NCBI GenBank assembly: GCA_041287495.1
Contig: JBEULE010000034.1
Location: 106,708 to 170,707 of the forward strand
DNA length: 64,000 bases
Direction: 5' to 3'
Origin: JAOABC01 sp041287495
GTDB taxonomy: Bacteria > Aquificota > Aquificia > Aquificales > Hydrogenothermaceae
This document shows, one piece after another, positions 33,752 to 43,493 of the stretch. Below the pieces are notes generated by a model. That model made no database searches. It was not told where the DNA came from and saw only the letters and a program-made list of their open reading frames with translations. How positions within the stretch are numbered: position 1 is the stretch's first letter; each line of letters starts with the position of its first letter. A program made the position numbers and the translations under genes.

Positions 33752-35157
33752 TTTACCTTTTCAACCTCAAATTTATCTTGATGTTTATTATTATAACTTA
33801 GTTCCACTTCTTCAAGAAGGTTTATTTCTTCAAGTAGTTTTTTTACAGATTTCTGCATTTTAGAAGGTACTGATAGTTTCACTTTTGTAAAAGGTTTAAG
33901 TTTGTTTAATGTTTTTTCTATCTCAAATAGTAGTATATCCTCTGATTTAACATAACCCTTTCCATTACATACACAGCAAGACTCTGAAAGCTGTTTAACT
34001 ATACTTTCTTCAACCTTTTTCCTTGAAAGTTCAAGAAGTCCAAGCTGAGTTAATCCTTTTATCTTTACAGGTCTTTTATCCTTCTTAAATTCATTTTTTA
34101 GAAACTCTATAAGCTGTTCTCTGTGTTCCTGCTCTATCATATCTATGAAATCTATAACTATTATTCCGGCAAGGTCTCTTAATCTTATCTGTCTGACTAT
34201 CTCTTTTGCAGCTTCTATATTAATCTTAAATGCCGTCTCTTCTAAATTTTTCTGTTTATGACAGCTTCCACTGTTTACATCTATAACAACGAGAGCCTCT
34301 GTCTCTTCTATAACTAAATAGGATCCATTTTTAAGATAAACATAAGGAGATAGTATCTTTGATATTAATTTATCTATGGAATATTCAAAGTAAAGGGACT
34401 CTTTTCTCTTCCTATACGGAGTTATCTTTATGTTTGCTTTTGGGAAGTTTTTATTTATAAACTGTTTTATATCTTTTAGAAGTTGTATTTTGTCTGATAT
34501 TATCTCGGTAAATTCTGCTGCGTAATCTCTTATAATTGAAAAAGCTTTAAACGGCTCTTCGTAGAGTATTGCTGGAGCCTTCTTATTTTCTGCATCTTTC
34601 AGTATAGAGTACCATAAACTTTTTAGAAATTGAAAATCTGAAAGTATATCTTCTCCTGTTGCTTTTTTTGCAGATGTTCTTATTATAACTCCGTAGTTTT
34701 CCGGATTGTAGTCTTTTAGGAGTTTTATCACTTTTTCCTTTAGTAAATCTCTTTCTTCTTTGTCTTCAAGTTTTGAGGATATAGAAATCTTTCCTTTGTT
34801 TTGAGGTAGTAGTACCAGGTATTTACCAGGCACAGTCACTTTTGAAGAAAGTTTTGCACCTTTTGTACTAACAGGAGACCTCTTTACCTGTACTATCACA
34901 GAGGAACCTTTTTTAAGATTTTCAACCTCAGTGGGACAGACATCTTTAAGCGGTAAGAATGCTTCTCTCTCTTCCCCGATATCTACAAAGAATGCTTCCA
35001 TGGCACTACTGTAACTTTTTATCTTGCCTTTGTATATATTACCGGCTTGTTTTGATAACTCTAAATCTTCAAGTTTTAACTCAACAGGATTATCATCTTC
35101 CAATATCAGATATATATTACTCTTTAAACCTGTTGTTATAATAAGCTTCCTTTCCAT
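33748..35157 (-). CDS. rng: Ribonuclease E/G
   Basis: Endoribonuclease for mRNA decay and rRNA maturation. 469 residues, the catalytic core only: an S1 domain inserted near the N-terminus (GNIYKGKIKSYSSAMEAFFVDIGEEREAFLPL region), the DNase I-like part with VVIDVNSGSC and IIVIDFIDM supplying the two metal Asp residues, and the Zn-link CxxC in SCCVCNGKGYV. The long scaffold tail of E. coli RNase E is absent, so RNase G is the closer name. Gap to tamB is 20 bases. Confidence 0.93.
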   Translation of the reverse strand: MERKLIITTGLKSNIYLILEDDNPVELKLEDLELSKQAGNIYKGKIKSYSSAMEAFFVDIGEEREAFLPLKDVCPTEVENLKKGSSVIVQVKRSPVSTKGAKLSSKVTVPGKYLVLLPQNKGKISISSKLEDKEERDLLKEKVIKLLKDYNPENYGVIIRTSAKKATGEDILSDFQFLKSLWYSILKDAENKKAPAILYEEPFKAFSIIRDYAAEFTEIISDKIQLLKDIKQFINKNFPKANIKITPYRKRKESLYFEYSIDKLISKILSPYVYLKNGSYLVIEETEALVVIDVNSGSCHKQKNLEETAFKINIEAAKEIVRQIRLRDLAGIIVIDFIDMIEQEHREQLIEFLKNEFKKDKRPVKIKGLTQLGLLELSRKKVEESIVKQLSESCCVCNGKGYVKSEDILLFEIEKTLNKLKPFTKVKLSVPSKMQKSVKKLLEEINLLEEVELSYNNKHQDKFEVEKVK

Positions 35158-35177
35158 TGTAATAATATATCATAAAA

Positions 35178-38100
35178 CTAAAAATCAAAAGGTAAAGTGA
35201 AGGTTATCTCTCCACTTCTTGACTTATTCTCATACTGTTTTATAACAAAAGATGTTCTCTCTGTAAGTTTAAATCCTGCTTCATACCATCCTAAGTTGTT
35301 ATAACTTTGGTAGTTTGATAGAGGTTTAGAAAGAGCTATATATATTCTCCTTGTTAGATATTTCTGTAAATAGATACTTAGAACTATACCTTGAACCGGC
35401 GAGTATGAAGGTATTATGTTTACGTTGATACCTGTACCAAAAAGTCCCTTCTCTTCCTCTTCAAATTTAGATGGAATAAGCATCTCTCCTATTTTTCCTA
35501 AAACTGTAAATATACCAGAAGATGTAAGTTGCTCAGGAGACTTTTTAAATAGTAGAAGTGCAAGTATCTCCTCTTTTGATTTTGGAGGTGTAGAGAAAAA
35601 GTCGTATCTCAGGTTGTTTGAAGGTCCAGATACATTTATAAAGATATTTGTTCCAGAAATAAAAGTAGAGAGTCTACCGTTTACATATATACTGTTGTTA
35701 GTTATCTTTATATTCATAAAATCTAAGTTATATACATTTTTCATTAAAACTACTTTACCGTAAGTTATACTTAACTTACCATTTAAGATAGGTTTTTCAA
35801 CTGTTCCTGTTATAGTTATATTTCCATCTAAGTAGGCTTTACCCCAAGACCCTTCCAAAAATATCGGTGATAATGTAGATACATTAATATTAAGTTTTAT
35901 ATTCTTTAATATTTCTGGTTTTTCTTCCGAAGGTCCATGATTCTCAAGAATATCTGGCTCAACTTTCGCTCTTCCAGTTATTTGAGATACCCCATCTATC
36001 TGGATATTTTTTTTCATAGAGTTTATATTTATATTGCTGTTTAATATTCCCGTAAAGATATTTTCGTACCTTATCGGTAGATTTTCAGATTTAACATTAA
36101 AAGAAGCTTTACTAAAATCAAGGTCTGAAGTTCCGTTTATCATAGCATAAGCATCGCCAAAGGAAGATTTAGTTTTACCTTTAATATTCACTATAATATT
36201 TTCTCCTGTTTTTATATTGAAATCTTCAAGAAGTATAGTGTTTTGAGTGTATGGACTCCTCAATCTTAAATCGTTTCCTAAAACTACAAGATTATAATCT
36301 TTTGTAAAATTTTGAATTTTACCATTAAAACTAAAAACAAATCTTAAATTACCGTCAAGATTTACAAACTGGAGAAATTCAGATAGATATTTTCTGTCAA
36401 TATTCCCGTTTACTAAAATTTTAAGACTGTTATCTTTGAATGAATAAACAGCTTCCTCTACTTTCCCAGAAAATATACCACTGTATGCTGTTTTTTCTAC
36501 ATATACTCTGTTTTTATCAAAGTTAACTAAAAGTTGTGGAGACTTTACAAGAGTGTAACTTTTTTCAGCTACAGATAAGTTATCAAATTTTAAAGAACCT
36601 TTGATAGAATTCTCTGTATTTTTATTATACTCTGCCTGTAAGTAGATACCACTTATATTTATAGAAATTCCATCTAATTTGTAGCTGAAAGGAGAGCCTG
36701 TAAAATCTAATTTATAAACTTGCCCATCTGAAGATTTTACAAAACCGCTCATATCCATAACAGTTTTTTCAACTGAGAGTTTTCCCCTCATTTGAAGGTT
36801 GTCTAACTTACCAGAGATGTTATAACTAAAAGAAACTGGGATAGTTTTATTTTCTGTCTTTATATCTATATCTGTCAAAAATTTTCCAACTAAAGTTTTG
36901 TTATCTATATCAAAATTACCATCAGCTGAAAAAACACCTTGGACCTGTGATACTTTGAAAGAACTTTTTAATGAGTATTTAACATCACTGTTTAAAACTG
37001 AAACTTTTATTCCAAGATTTTCAAGGATATTGTTATCTGCTGTTAATCTTTCACCTCTCCCTTCAATATGTAAATTTTTCTGTTTGTCTGATATATTTCC
37101 ATTTATGGATAAAGTTATAGGCTCTTTAAAATTAAGTGGATAGATTTTTGTATCAGTCAGATTAAGTGATACGTTAAAGTTATCACCTAACACTTTTATA
37201 CTTACATCTCCGGATGTTTGATAAGGTTTAAGGTCTTTTATAAAAGGAAGTTCCCTTAACAGGAAACTTTCCACCGGTTTTAATTTGAAGTTATCTGCCT
37301 TTAAAGATATATCTGTAATTGATTTATCCAAATCTATATTAACTTTTGATAAGAGAGTATTATCAGGTAGATTTGAGTTTATCTGTATTGTTTTACTCTT
37401 GTAGTTAAATGTGTAAATGAGATCTGTAAAATTTATATCCTGATACCTGAAGGTTTTTGCGGTCCCGGAGAGATTAACATTAATATCTTCTAATTTTCCG
37501 GATATTTTACCTGTGCCGGATATTAATCCATCAATATCTAACTTTTTAATCTGTGGTATTGAATACAGTTTTAAAGTAGATAGAAAGATATCTAAATCTA
37601 AGTAAGGGTCTGTTGACAGCTTATCTATCTTACCGGATAGATTAATATTCAAAGCTTGCCCATTTATCAATGATCTTAAATTAACCGTATCACCGGCATA
37701 ATCAAATTGGGACTGAATATCTAAATTTTTAAAATCAAGAACAGAAAACCTTTTTAAATAGGCAGACCCTTTGGCAACTTTCTTATCAACATCCACTGTA
37801 GCCTTTACAACAGCTTCACCGTCTAAATTTAAATCAGGCAAAAACTCTCTAAAATCAGCTATATTTACAGGTGAGGTGGAAAAATTTAAAATATTATCTT
37901 TAAAGCTAAACTCTCCCTTTAAAATCTGTGAAGAAACAGATCCTTCCAGTTTAAAAGATTTCTCTCTTTTACCTTTAAATGAAACTGAAATATCTCTTAC
38001 ATTTTTCTTAGACAAAACAATGTTATCTGATAAATTTAATTTACCGTTTATCTTGAAGTTATCAAAATTTTTACCGTCAATCTCTAAGTCTGATGTAGCA

Positions 38101-38990
38101 AGTTTAGATATAAATTTATCTTTTTCATAGAGTATGTTCTTTATATCAGATTTTAGATGAAGGTAAAGCTTCTCAGCTGGAGCATAACTAAATTTATATA
38201 CAGAAGACAGACTTTCAATATCTACATTATTTTGAGATAGATCTCGTATATTAAACTTTCCGCTTAAATCTACAGATTTATCTTCATTTATAGTCCCATC
38301 ATCTACATATATGGACATATTTTCATAAAAAGCTATTAAATCTTGAATGTTAATTCTGCTTGGAAGTATCTTTAATTTTGTGTTTTTGGTATTTCCTTCA
38401 ATTTTGTATGTATCTAACTTATATCTAATTTCAGAAGAGAGATTTTTAACCATTATCATATTTTTTCTGTTGTATATACCCTTTGCCTTTACTGTTAAAT
38501 CTGTATCCTCTCCTATATTTTTGATAATAAGATTTAAGTTATTTGATTCTGTTTTAATGTAGTTTGTAAATAAGTAAAGTTGAAGTAGTCCTTCTATCTT
38601 TTTTGAAGGTGGTGCCTTTAAATCACTTATATACACCCCTTGAAAAGTATCTATATTTAATTTTGCAAGGTAATCTGTTGTAAATATCTTTTCAGGATAA
38701 AATTCTGCATAAACTTTTGAGATTTTAAAATCAAAATCTTTTGATTTAACTTCTATAAAGTTACATCTAAAACCTCTACCTTCAAACTTACAGTCATCTA
38801 CTACATCAATACCGTAATTTTTCAGAAAAATTTTGTAGTTTGAAATCAGATATATAAAGACTAAAGTAAGAAGTGAGAAAAAGATAAATACAGAGATAGA
38901 AGACACAATGATGTTTGAAAAAATCCGAAATTTTCTACTTTTACTTATCTTTCTATATTTTATCCGGAGTATCCTGAACCATCTTTTCAT
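35178..38990 (-). CDS. tamB: TamB/DUF490 translocation and assembly protein
   Basis: 1270 residues, the largest gene here. A basic N-terminus and one membrane helix (about 27-50) are followed by over 1100 residues of beta-rich AsmA/TamB repeats with many alternating polar-apolar strands, and a C-terminal DUF490 domain (GNITITGTVEKPILNGKLSI region through LALLLFKKSPEQL) ending in the aromatic FTLPFDF. TamB bridges the membranes and carries phospholipids or helps insert outer membrane proteins. No tamA gene is adjacent. It lies 1 base after argJ. Confidence 0.88.
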   Translation of the reverse strand: MKRWFRILRIKYRKISKSRKFRIFSNIIVSSISVFIFFSLLTLVFIYLISNYKIFLKNYGIDVVDDCKFEGRGFRCNFIEVKSKDFDFKISKVYAEFYPEKIFTTDYLAKLNIDTFQGVYISDLKAPPSKKIEGLLQLYLFTNYIKTESNNLNLIIKNIGEDTDLTVKAKGIYNRKNMIMVKNLSSEIRYKLDTYKIEGNTKNTKLKILPSRINIQDLIAFYENMSIYVDDGTINEDKSVDLSGKFNIRDLSQNNVDIESLSSVYKFSYAPAEKLYLHLKSDIKNILYEKDKFISKLATSDLEIDGKNFDNFKINGKLNLSDNIVLSKKNVRDISVSFKGKREKSFKLEGSVSSQILKGEFSFKDNILNFSTSPVNIADFREFLPDLNLDGEAVVKATVDVDKKVAKGSAYLKRFSVLDFKNLDIQSQFDYAGDTVNLRSLINGQALNINLSGKIDKLSTDPYLDLDIFLSTLKLYSIPQIKKLDIDGLISGTGKISGKLEDINVNLSGTAKTFRYQDINFTDLIYTFNYKSKTIQINSNLPDNTLLSKVNIDLDKSITDISLKADNFKLKPVESFLLRELPFIKDLKPYQTSGDVSIKVLGDNFNVSLNLTDTKIYPLNFKEPITLSINGNISDKQKNLHIEGRGERLTADNNILENLGIKVSVLNSDVKYSLKSSFKVSQVQGVFSADGNFDIDNKTLVGKFLTDIDIKTENKTIPVSFSYNISGKLDNLQMRGKLSVEKTVMDMSGFVKSSDGQVYKLDFTGSPFSYKLDGISINISGIYLQAEYNKNTENSIKGSLKFDNLSVAEKSYTLVKSPQLLVNFDKNRVYVEKTAYSGIFSGKVEEAVYSFKDNSLKILVNGNIDRKYLSEFLQFVNLDGNLRFVFSFNGKIQNFTKDYNLVVLGNDLRLRSPYTQNTILLEDFNIKTGENIIVNIKGKTKSSFGDAYAMINGTSDLDFSKASFNVKSENLPIRYENIFTGILNSNININSMKKNIQIDGVSQITGRAKVEPDILENHGPSEEKPEILKNIKLNINVSTLSPIFLEGSWGKAYLDGNITITGTVEKPILNGKLSITYGKVVLMKNVYNLDFMNIKITNNSIYVNGRLSTFISGTNIFINVSGPSNNLRYDFFSTPPKSKEEILALLLFKKSPEQLTSSGIFTVLGKIGEMLIPSKFEEEEKGLFGTGINVNIIPSYSPVQGIVLSIYLQKYLTRRIYIALSKPLSNYQSYNNLGWYEAGFKLTERTSFVIKQYENKSRSGEITFTLPFDF

Positions 38991-38991
38991 T

Positions 38992-40152
38992 TTAAGTTGT
39001 ATATTCTGCGTTGATCTCTACATACTTATAACCTAAATCACAAGTATAGAAAGTCCAGTCTTCTTCTCCTCTTGAAAGGTATAGGTCTATAATAACTTCC
39101 TTATTTTCTTTAAGATATTCAATAGCTTTCTGTCTGTCATAACTAACAGGAGCACCGTTGTATATTAGAAAATCCCCTATGTAGAGTTTGACCTTTGAAA
39201 AATCTATATCTATATGAAGCTGTCCAACAGCTGAAAGTATCCTTCCCCAGTTTGGGTCATTTCCAAACATGGCTGTCTTAAAGAGATTTGACTTTGCAAT
39301 AGCTTCACCTACTTTTTTTGCTTCTTCCTTTGACAGAGCTTGATTTACATTTATCTGTATTAATTTTGTTGCACCTTCTCCATCTTTCACTATCATTTTA
39401 GCAAGTTCAAGTGATACTTCGTATATCTTTTTTGCAAAGTATATTTTATTAGATTGGTCTATCTTTACACCGGACTCTCCTGTTGCTACAACTAAAAAAC
39501 TGTCGTTTGTGCTTTCACATCCATCTACAGATATTGAATTAAAGGTTCTGTCTGCTACTAACTTCACTGTCTGTTCTAACAGCTGTTTATCTATCTCTAC
39601 GTCTGTAAATATATAGGCAAGCATAGTTGCCATATTTGGATGTATCATTCCTGCACCTTTTGCTATACCTTTAACTGTAAATGTCTTATCGTCTATAACA
39701 CCGATTGTTTGATAGTATTTGTAGAATGCGTCTGTTGTTGATATTGCTCTACTTGCAAGTTCTAAATCAAAGTCAGTAAGGTTATTTACTGCCTCATTTA
39801 TACCTTTTTCTACTTTATCCATAGGAAGTTGAACACCTATAACTCCTGTGGAAAAAACCATAACCTCTTCTTTCTCTATGCCTAATCTTTGAGCTACAAT
39901 CTCAGCCATTCTTTCTGCATTTTTATATCCTTCTTCTCCGGTTGCTGCATTTGCATTTCCACTGTTTACCACTATTGCCGATATCCTCTGTTGAATGTTT
40001 GATATTAACCTATTGTATATAACTGGGGCTGCTGCTAAAGAGTTTTGGGTAAAAACGGCACCATAAACAGAAGGGTTAAACTTTAAAACCAGTATATCGT
40101 AATCTCCAGAAGGTTTTATTCCTGCTTTTGCAACTCCCATTTTAATATTCAT
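38992..40152 (-). CDS. argJ: Ornithine acetyltransferase / N-acetylglutamate synthase
   Basis: Recycles the acetyl group in arginine synthesis. The 386-residue precursor self-cleaves before Thr176 in HPNMATMLAYIF. VVNSGNANAATG and DGEGATKLIQI are further signatures. Start ATG 40152 has GAGG six bases upstream and overlaps nuoG by 11 bases. argB lies at 56430 and the other arg genes are elsewhere, so the pathway is scattered. Confidence 0.97.
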   Translation of the reverse strand: MNIKMGVAKAGIKPSGDYDILVLKFNPSVYGAVFTQNSLAAAPVIYNRLISNIQQRISAIVVNSGNANAATGEEGYKNAERMAEIVAQRLGIEKEEVMVFSTGVIGVQLPMDKVEKGINEAVNNLTDFDLELASRAISTTDAFYKYYQTIGVIDDKTFTVKGIAKGAGMIHPNMATMLAYIFTDVEIDKQLLEQTVKLVADRTFNSISVDGCESTNDSFLVVATGESGVKIDQSNKIYFAKKIYEVSLELAKMIVKDGEGATKLIQINVNQALSKEEAKKVGEAIAKSNLFKTAMFGNDPNWGRILSAVGQLHIDIDFSKVKLYIGDFLIYNGAPVSYDRQKAIEYLKENKEVIIDLYLSRGEEDWTFYTCDLGYKYVEINAEYTT

Positions 40153-42034
40153 TGACTACCTCACTTATAAGTTTTTCTTTCCAGTTTTTAAGATTTTTAG
40201 ACCTTAAAGAGAAGTAACTTGCATCGTAAATCTTTTGAGAGCTTACATTTATAAAATCTTTTACAGTGTAATCTCTTACAGTTTCTCTCTTTTCTCTCTC
40301 TGTGGAAAGTGTTTTGGAAAGATTTTCAACAACAACAGAAAATAGATTATTGTTTTTTAAGGATTTCTTTATCCTTCTTTCACCTCTTGCTCCTTCAAAA
40401 TAACTATCCTCCTCTATCCATGTATTCATAGGAATAGAAAGGTCTGATATAAATGTAAGTCCATCTTCAAAAGGTGTAAATATAACTTTAAATCTAACTT
40501 TATCCCATAACTCCTTAAATTTTAACTCATCAATAACACTTACAACCTCTTCACCAAATAGTATAAGGTTTTCTATCTCTCCTTTATCTATCCTGTCTAT
40601 AACAGAAGTTAAAACTTCTAAATCATTCCAAAATCTGTTGATTAAACCAAAACAGTTTGGCTGTGGCGGAACTAACATAATTTTACATCCTTTATCCTCT
40701 TCTAACTCCCTTAAAGTTTTCCCAAACTCATATGCATCCTCTCCAAAGAAGTAAGATGAGTATATAATTAGTGAGTCTGGATTTACATTCTCTCTAACAT
40801 ACTCTATTATCTGTTTTCCGCTTATTTTTACTGTATTAGGATATAATTTTTTAATTCTATCAGGATTTTCTCCTATGAAAGTTATTCCGTTAGGTAGGTA
40901 GTAAGTTAAAACTGGGACTGTATCTGTAATATCATCACCTATCACATATATATCCTTAAATTCTTTGATTTTTTCAAATTCAAAAACTTCATAATCTTTC
41001 CTATAACCATCAAATAGTGGAAGAATTGTTAAAGTTATGTCTGATGTAAATATGGCATTACTTTTTTCTTTTATGTCTGAAAGAACATCTAATGTGGAAG
41101 AAGATAGATAACCTGATAAAACGATGGCTGTTTTTGGACTTTCTAAAAGCTGTTTTAAAGTTTGAACTGCTTTTTCTATTGAGATATTTTCACCTTTAAG
41201 TTTTATGTTGTTTAATCTGTTTGTGTTAAAACAGTCATAACCGAGATACACTTTAGCACAACTTTCAAGTTCTGCTGTACTTCTTATCCTATATACTTTT
41301 TTATCATCGTGGTTAACTACAACCGGACAGTTTAAGCTACAAAATCCACAGTGTGTGTATGTTTCTTTTAAAAGCCACGGTCTTGCATTAAATTTAAATG
41401 GTTTAAAGAGTATAGCTCCAACTGGACATATATCAACACACAATCCACACATCTCACAATTTGATGTATCCATCGGCTTTGTAACCGGAGCTATTAAAGT
41501 TTCAAAAGCCCTTTCAAGTTGAAATAATGAGTGAGATTTATTGATGTTATCACATACAGAAACACATTTTATACACAACACACATCTGTTTGATACATAC
41601 TCTAAATAATCACTTTCCCAATCTTCTTCAGGTCTTATTTTTTCAAAAGGAGTAATAGGTAAAACTGAGTTTTGGGGTCCCCAGTAAGTTCCCCAGTTTT
41701 GTAAATCACACTCTCCTGCTTTATCACATATAGGACAGTCAAGGGGATGTCTTGTAAAAAGCATCTCTAATATAAACTTTCTGTCATTCTTAACCTGTTC
41801 ATTCTCTGTTTCTATCTCCATACCATCATACACATAATTACCACAGGCTATAATAGACCTCTTCATTTTAACATCATATACAAGGCATATCCTACAACCA
41901 CCAAATATAGGTAATTTCTCATGATAACAGAAGGTAGGAATGAGTTTATTTAGTTTTTTTGCAGCTTCAAGTATTGTAGTTCCTTTAGGTACCTCTATCT
42001 CTTCTCCATCTATTTTAACTTTGACATACTCCAT
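40142..42034 (-). CDS. nuoG: NADH-quinone oxidoreductase subunit G-like Fe-S protein
   Basis: 630 residues. The N-terminal 2Fe-2S ferredoxin domain has C36, C47, C50 and C64; the His-Cys3 4Fe-4S site has H96, C100, C103 and C109; two further 4Fe-4S motifs are in NRCVLCIKCVSVC and CEMCGLCVDICP, and THCGFCSLNCP begins the molybdopterin-like half. That half is short compared with E. coli NuoG. No other nuo gene is in the window, so it may serve complex I encoded elsewhere or another electron carrier complex. It overlaps argJ by 11 bases. Confidence 0.88.
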   Translation of the reverse strand: MEYVKVKIDGEEIEVPKGTTILEAAKKLNKLIPTFCYHEKLPIFGGCRICLVYDVKMKRSIIACGNYVYDGMEIETENEQVKNDRKFILEMLFTRHPLDCPICDKAGECDLQNWGTYWGPQNSVLPITPFEKIRPEEDWESDYLEYVSNRCVLCIKCVSVCDNINKSHSLFQLERAFETLIAPVTKPMDTSNCEMCGLCVDICPVGAILFKPFKFNARPWLLKETYTHCGFCSLNCPVVVNHDDKKVYRIRSTAELESCAKVYLGYDCFNTNRLNNIKLKGENISIEKAVQTLKQLLESPKTAIVLSGYLSSSTLDVLSDIKEKSNAIFTSDITLTILPLFDGYRKDYEVFEFEKIKEFKDIYVIGDDITDTVPVLTYYLPNGITFIGENPDRIKKLYPNTVKISGKQIIEYVRENVNPDSLIIYSSYFFGEDAYEFGKTLRELEEDKGCKIMLVPPQPNCFGLINRFWNDLEVLTSVIDRIDKGEIENLILFGEEVVSVIDELKFKELWDKVRFKVIFTPFEDGLTFISDLSIPMNTWIEEDSYFEGARGERRIKKSLKNNNLFSVVVENLSKTLSTEREKRETVRDYTVKDFINVSSQKIYDASYFSLRSKNLKNWKEKLISEVVNEY

Positions 42035-42074
42035 TTATAACTCCTTAAATCGAAGTTTAAAAATTTTATCATAA

Positions 42075-43418
42075 TCATTTTTTCTTTAACCTGTGTTGAA
42101 ACTTTTCTGTTGCCTTTAAAAGTCTGTTAGATAAATCCGGAGTTAATGTCATAGATTGATTTATAGATTTAAATGTTTGAGGAAGTTTCTCAAAGTTTAT
42201 AAGGGTTAACTCTCTTATCTCTTTAAGGGTAGGTAGTTTCTTAACCAGTCTTCCATTTTCTATGTAGAGATTTAGCATCTTTATACCATCTTCCACAGTT
42301 TCGTCAAAATGTGTAATTATATCTTTATATATCTTTCCCTGTCTGTAAATTCTGTAAAACTGCTTTTTGTAAGGTACTGTCATCTTCTTTCTACTTAGTT
42401 TCATAGCTGGTTTACCATCATACTCAACAAGTTTATAGGCACAGTCAAGGTATGGAAGGTCTGCACTTGTTACAAGTTCAGTTCCAACACCAAATCCATT
42501 TATAGGAGCGTTCTTGTCCATAAGTTCTTTTATCTTATACTCGTTTATTCCACCACTTACAAAGATAATAGCATCTTTAAATCCATTTTCATCAAGGATT
42601 TTTCTTACTTCCTTTGAGAGATGTAAAATATCTCCACTGTCAAGTCTGACTCCCTTTATTCTTATACCAAGTTTTTTTGCCACTTTAACTGCATTCTTTA
42701 CACCGTTAATTGTGTCGTAGGTGTCTACAAGAAAGATTGTGTTTTCCGGATAAACAGAAGCAAAATTTTCAAAGGCTTCTTCTTCGCTATCATGTGCCAT
42801 TATAAAGGAATGTGCCATAGTCCCGTATATAGGTATGTCGTAAACTTTGCCTGCAAGGACATTTGAAGTTCCAGAAAATCCAGCTATATAGCTACTTCTT
42901 GCCGCAATCATTCCTGCATCTGTTCCATGGGCTCTTCTTAAACCAAAATCTATCAACATTGTATTTTTAGCAACAGAGTAACATCTTAGGGCTTTTGTGG
43001 CTACAAGTATTGATATCTGCATAACGTTAATCAAAAATGTCTCTACTATCTGGGCTTCTATGATCGGAGCTTCAACTTGAATGATAGGTTCATTGGCAAA
43101 AACTATCTCTCCTTCATCTACAGCGTAAAGATTACCACTAAATCTGAAATATCTCAGATAATCGAGAAAATCATCTTTAAACTTTCCGGTTTTATGTAAA
43201 AAATCTATATCATCTTCTGTAAATTTTATATTCAGAAGGTAATCTATAAGTAGTTCAACTCCGGCGTTTAAAAAGTAATTACGATTTTTTGTAGGTCTGA
43301 TAAAAAAATTAAAAACAGCATTACCATTGATATTCTTTTCGAAATAAACCTGAGCCATAGTAAGCTCGTAAAGGTCTGTTAGAAGGGACATATTGTATCT
43401 ATTTACAAATCTATCCAT
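42075..43418 (-). CDS. pncB: Nicotinate phosphoribosyltransferase
   Basis: Salvages nicotinate into NAD synthesis. 447 residues with TDLYELTMAQVYF, FINVMQISILVATKA, DFGLRRAHGTDAG around the phospho-His, GTMAHSFIMAHDSEEEAF, and GVRLDSGDILHLSKEVR. These are the class signatures and the length is normal. It stands alone between murC (76 bases upstream) and nuoG (41 bases downstream); neither gap holds a clear terminator. Confidence 0.95.
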   Translation of the reverse strand: MDRFVNRYNMSLLTDLYELTMAQVYFEKNINGNAVFNFFIRPTKNRNYFLNAGVELLIDYLLNIKFTEDDIDFLHKTGKFKDDFLDYLRYFRFSGNLYAVDEGEIVFANEPIIQVEAPIIEAQIVETFLINVMQISILVATKALRCYSVAKNTMLIDFGLRRAHGTDAGMIAARSSYIAGFSGTSNVLAGKVYDIPIYGTMAHSFIMAHDSEEEAFENFASVYPENTIFLVDTYDTINGVKNAVKVAKKLGIRIKGVRLDSGDILHLSKEVRKILDENGFKDAIIFVSGGINEYKIKELMDKNAPINGFGVGTELVTSADLPYLDCAYKLVEYDGKPAMKLSRKKMTVPYKKQFYRIYRQGKIYKDIITHFDETVEDGIKMLNLYIENGRLVKKLPTLKEIRELTLINFEKLPQTFKSINQSMTLTPDLSNRLLKATEKFQHRLKKK

Positions 43419-43493
43419 TTAAACCACTTTGACCTCTCTATGATGTTTAAAAATTTTATCCACTTATTACAAATTTTAAAATTTCTTTAAAAT

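Noticed and set aside
35400..38990. Possible pseudogene because of the low-complexity, weakly similar middle of tamB
   Set aside because: The frame is intact over 1270 codons with a membrane anchor, DUF490 end and aromatic C-terminus; poor conservation is normal in this family.
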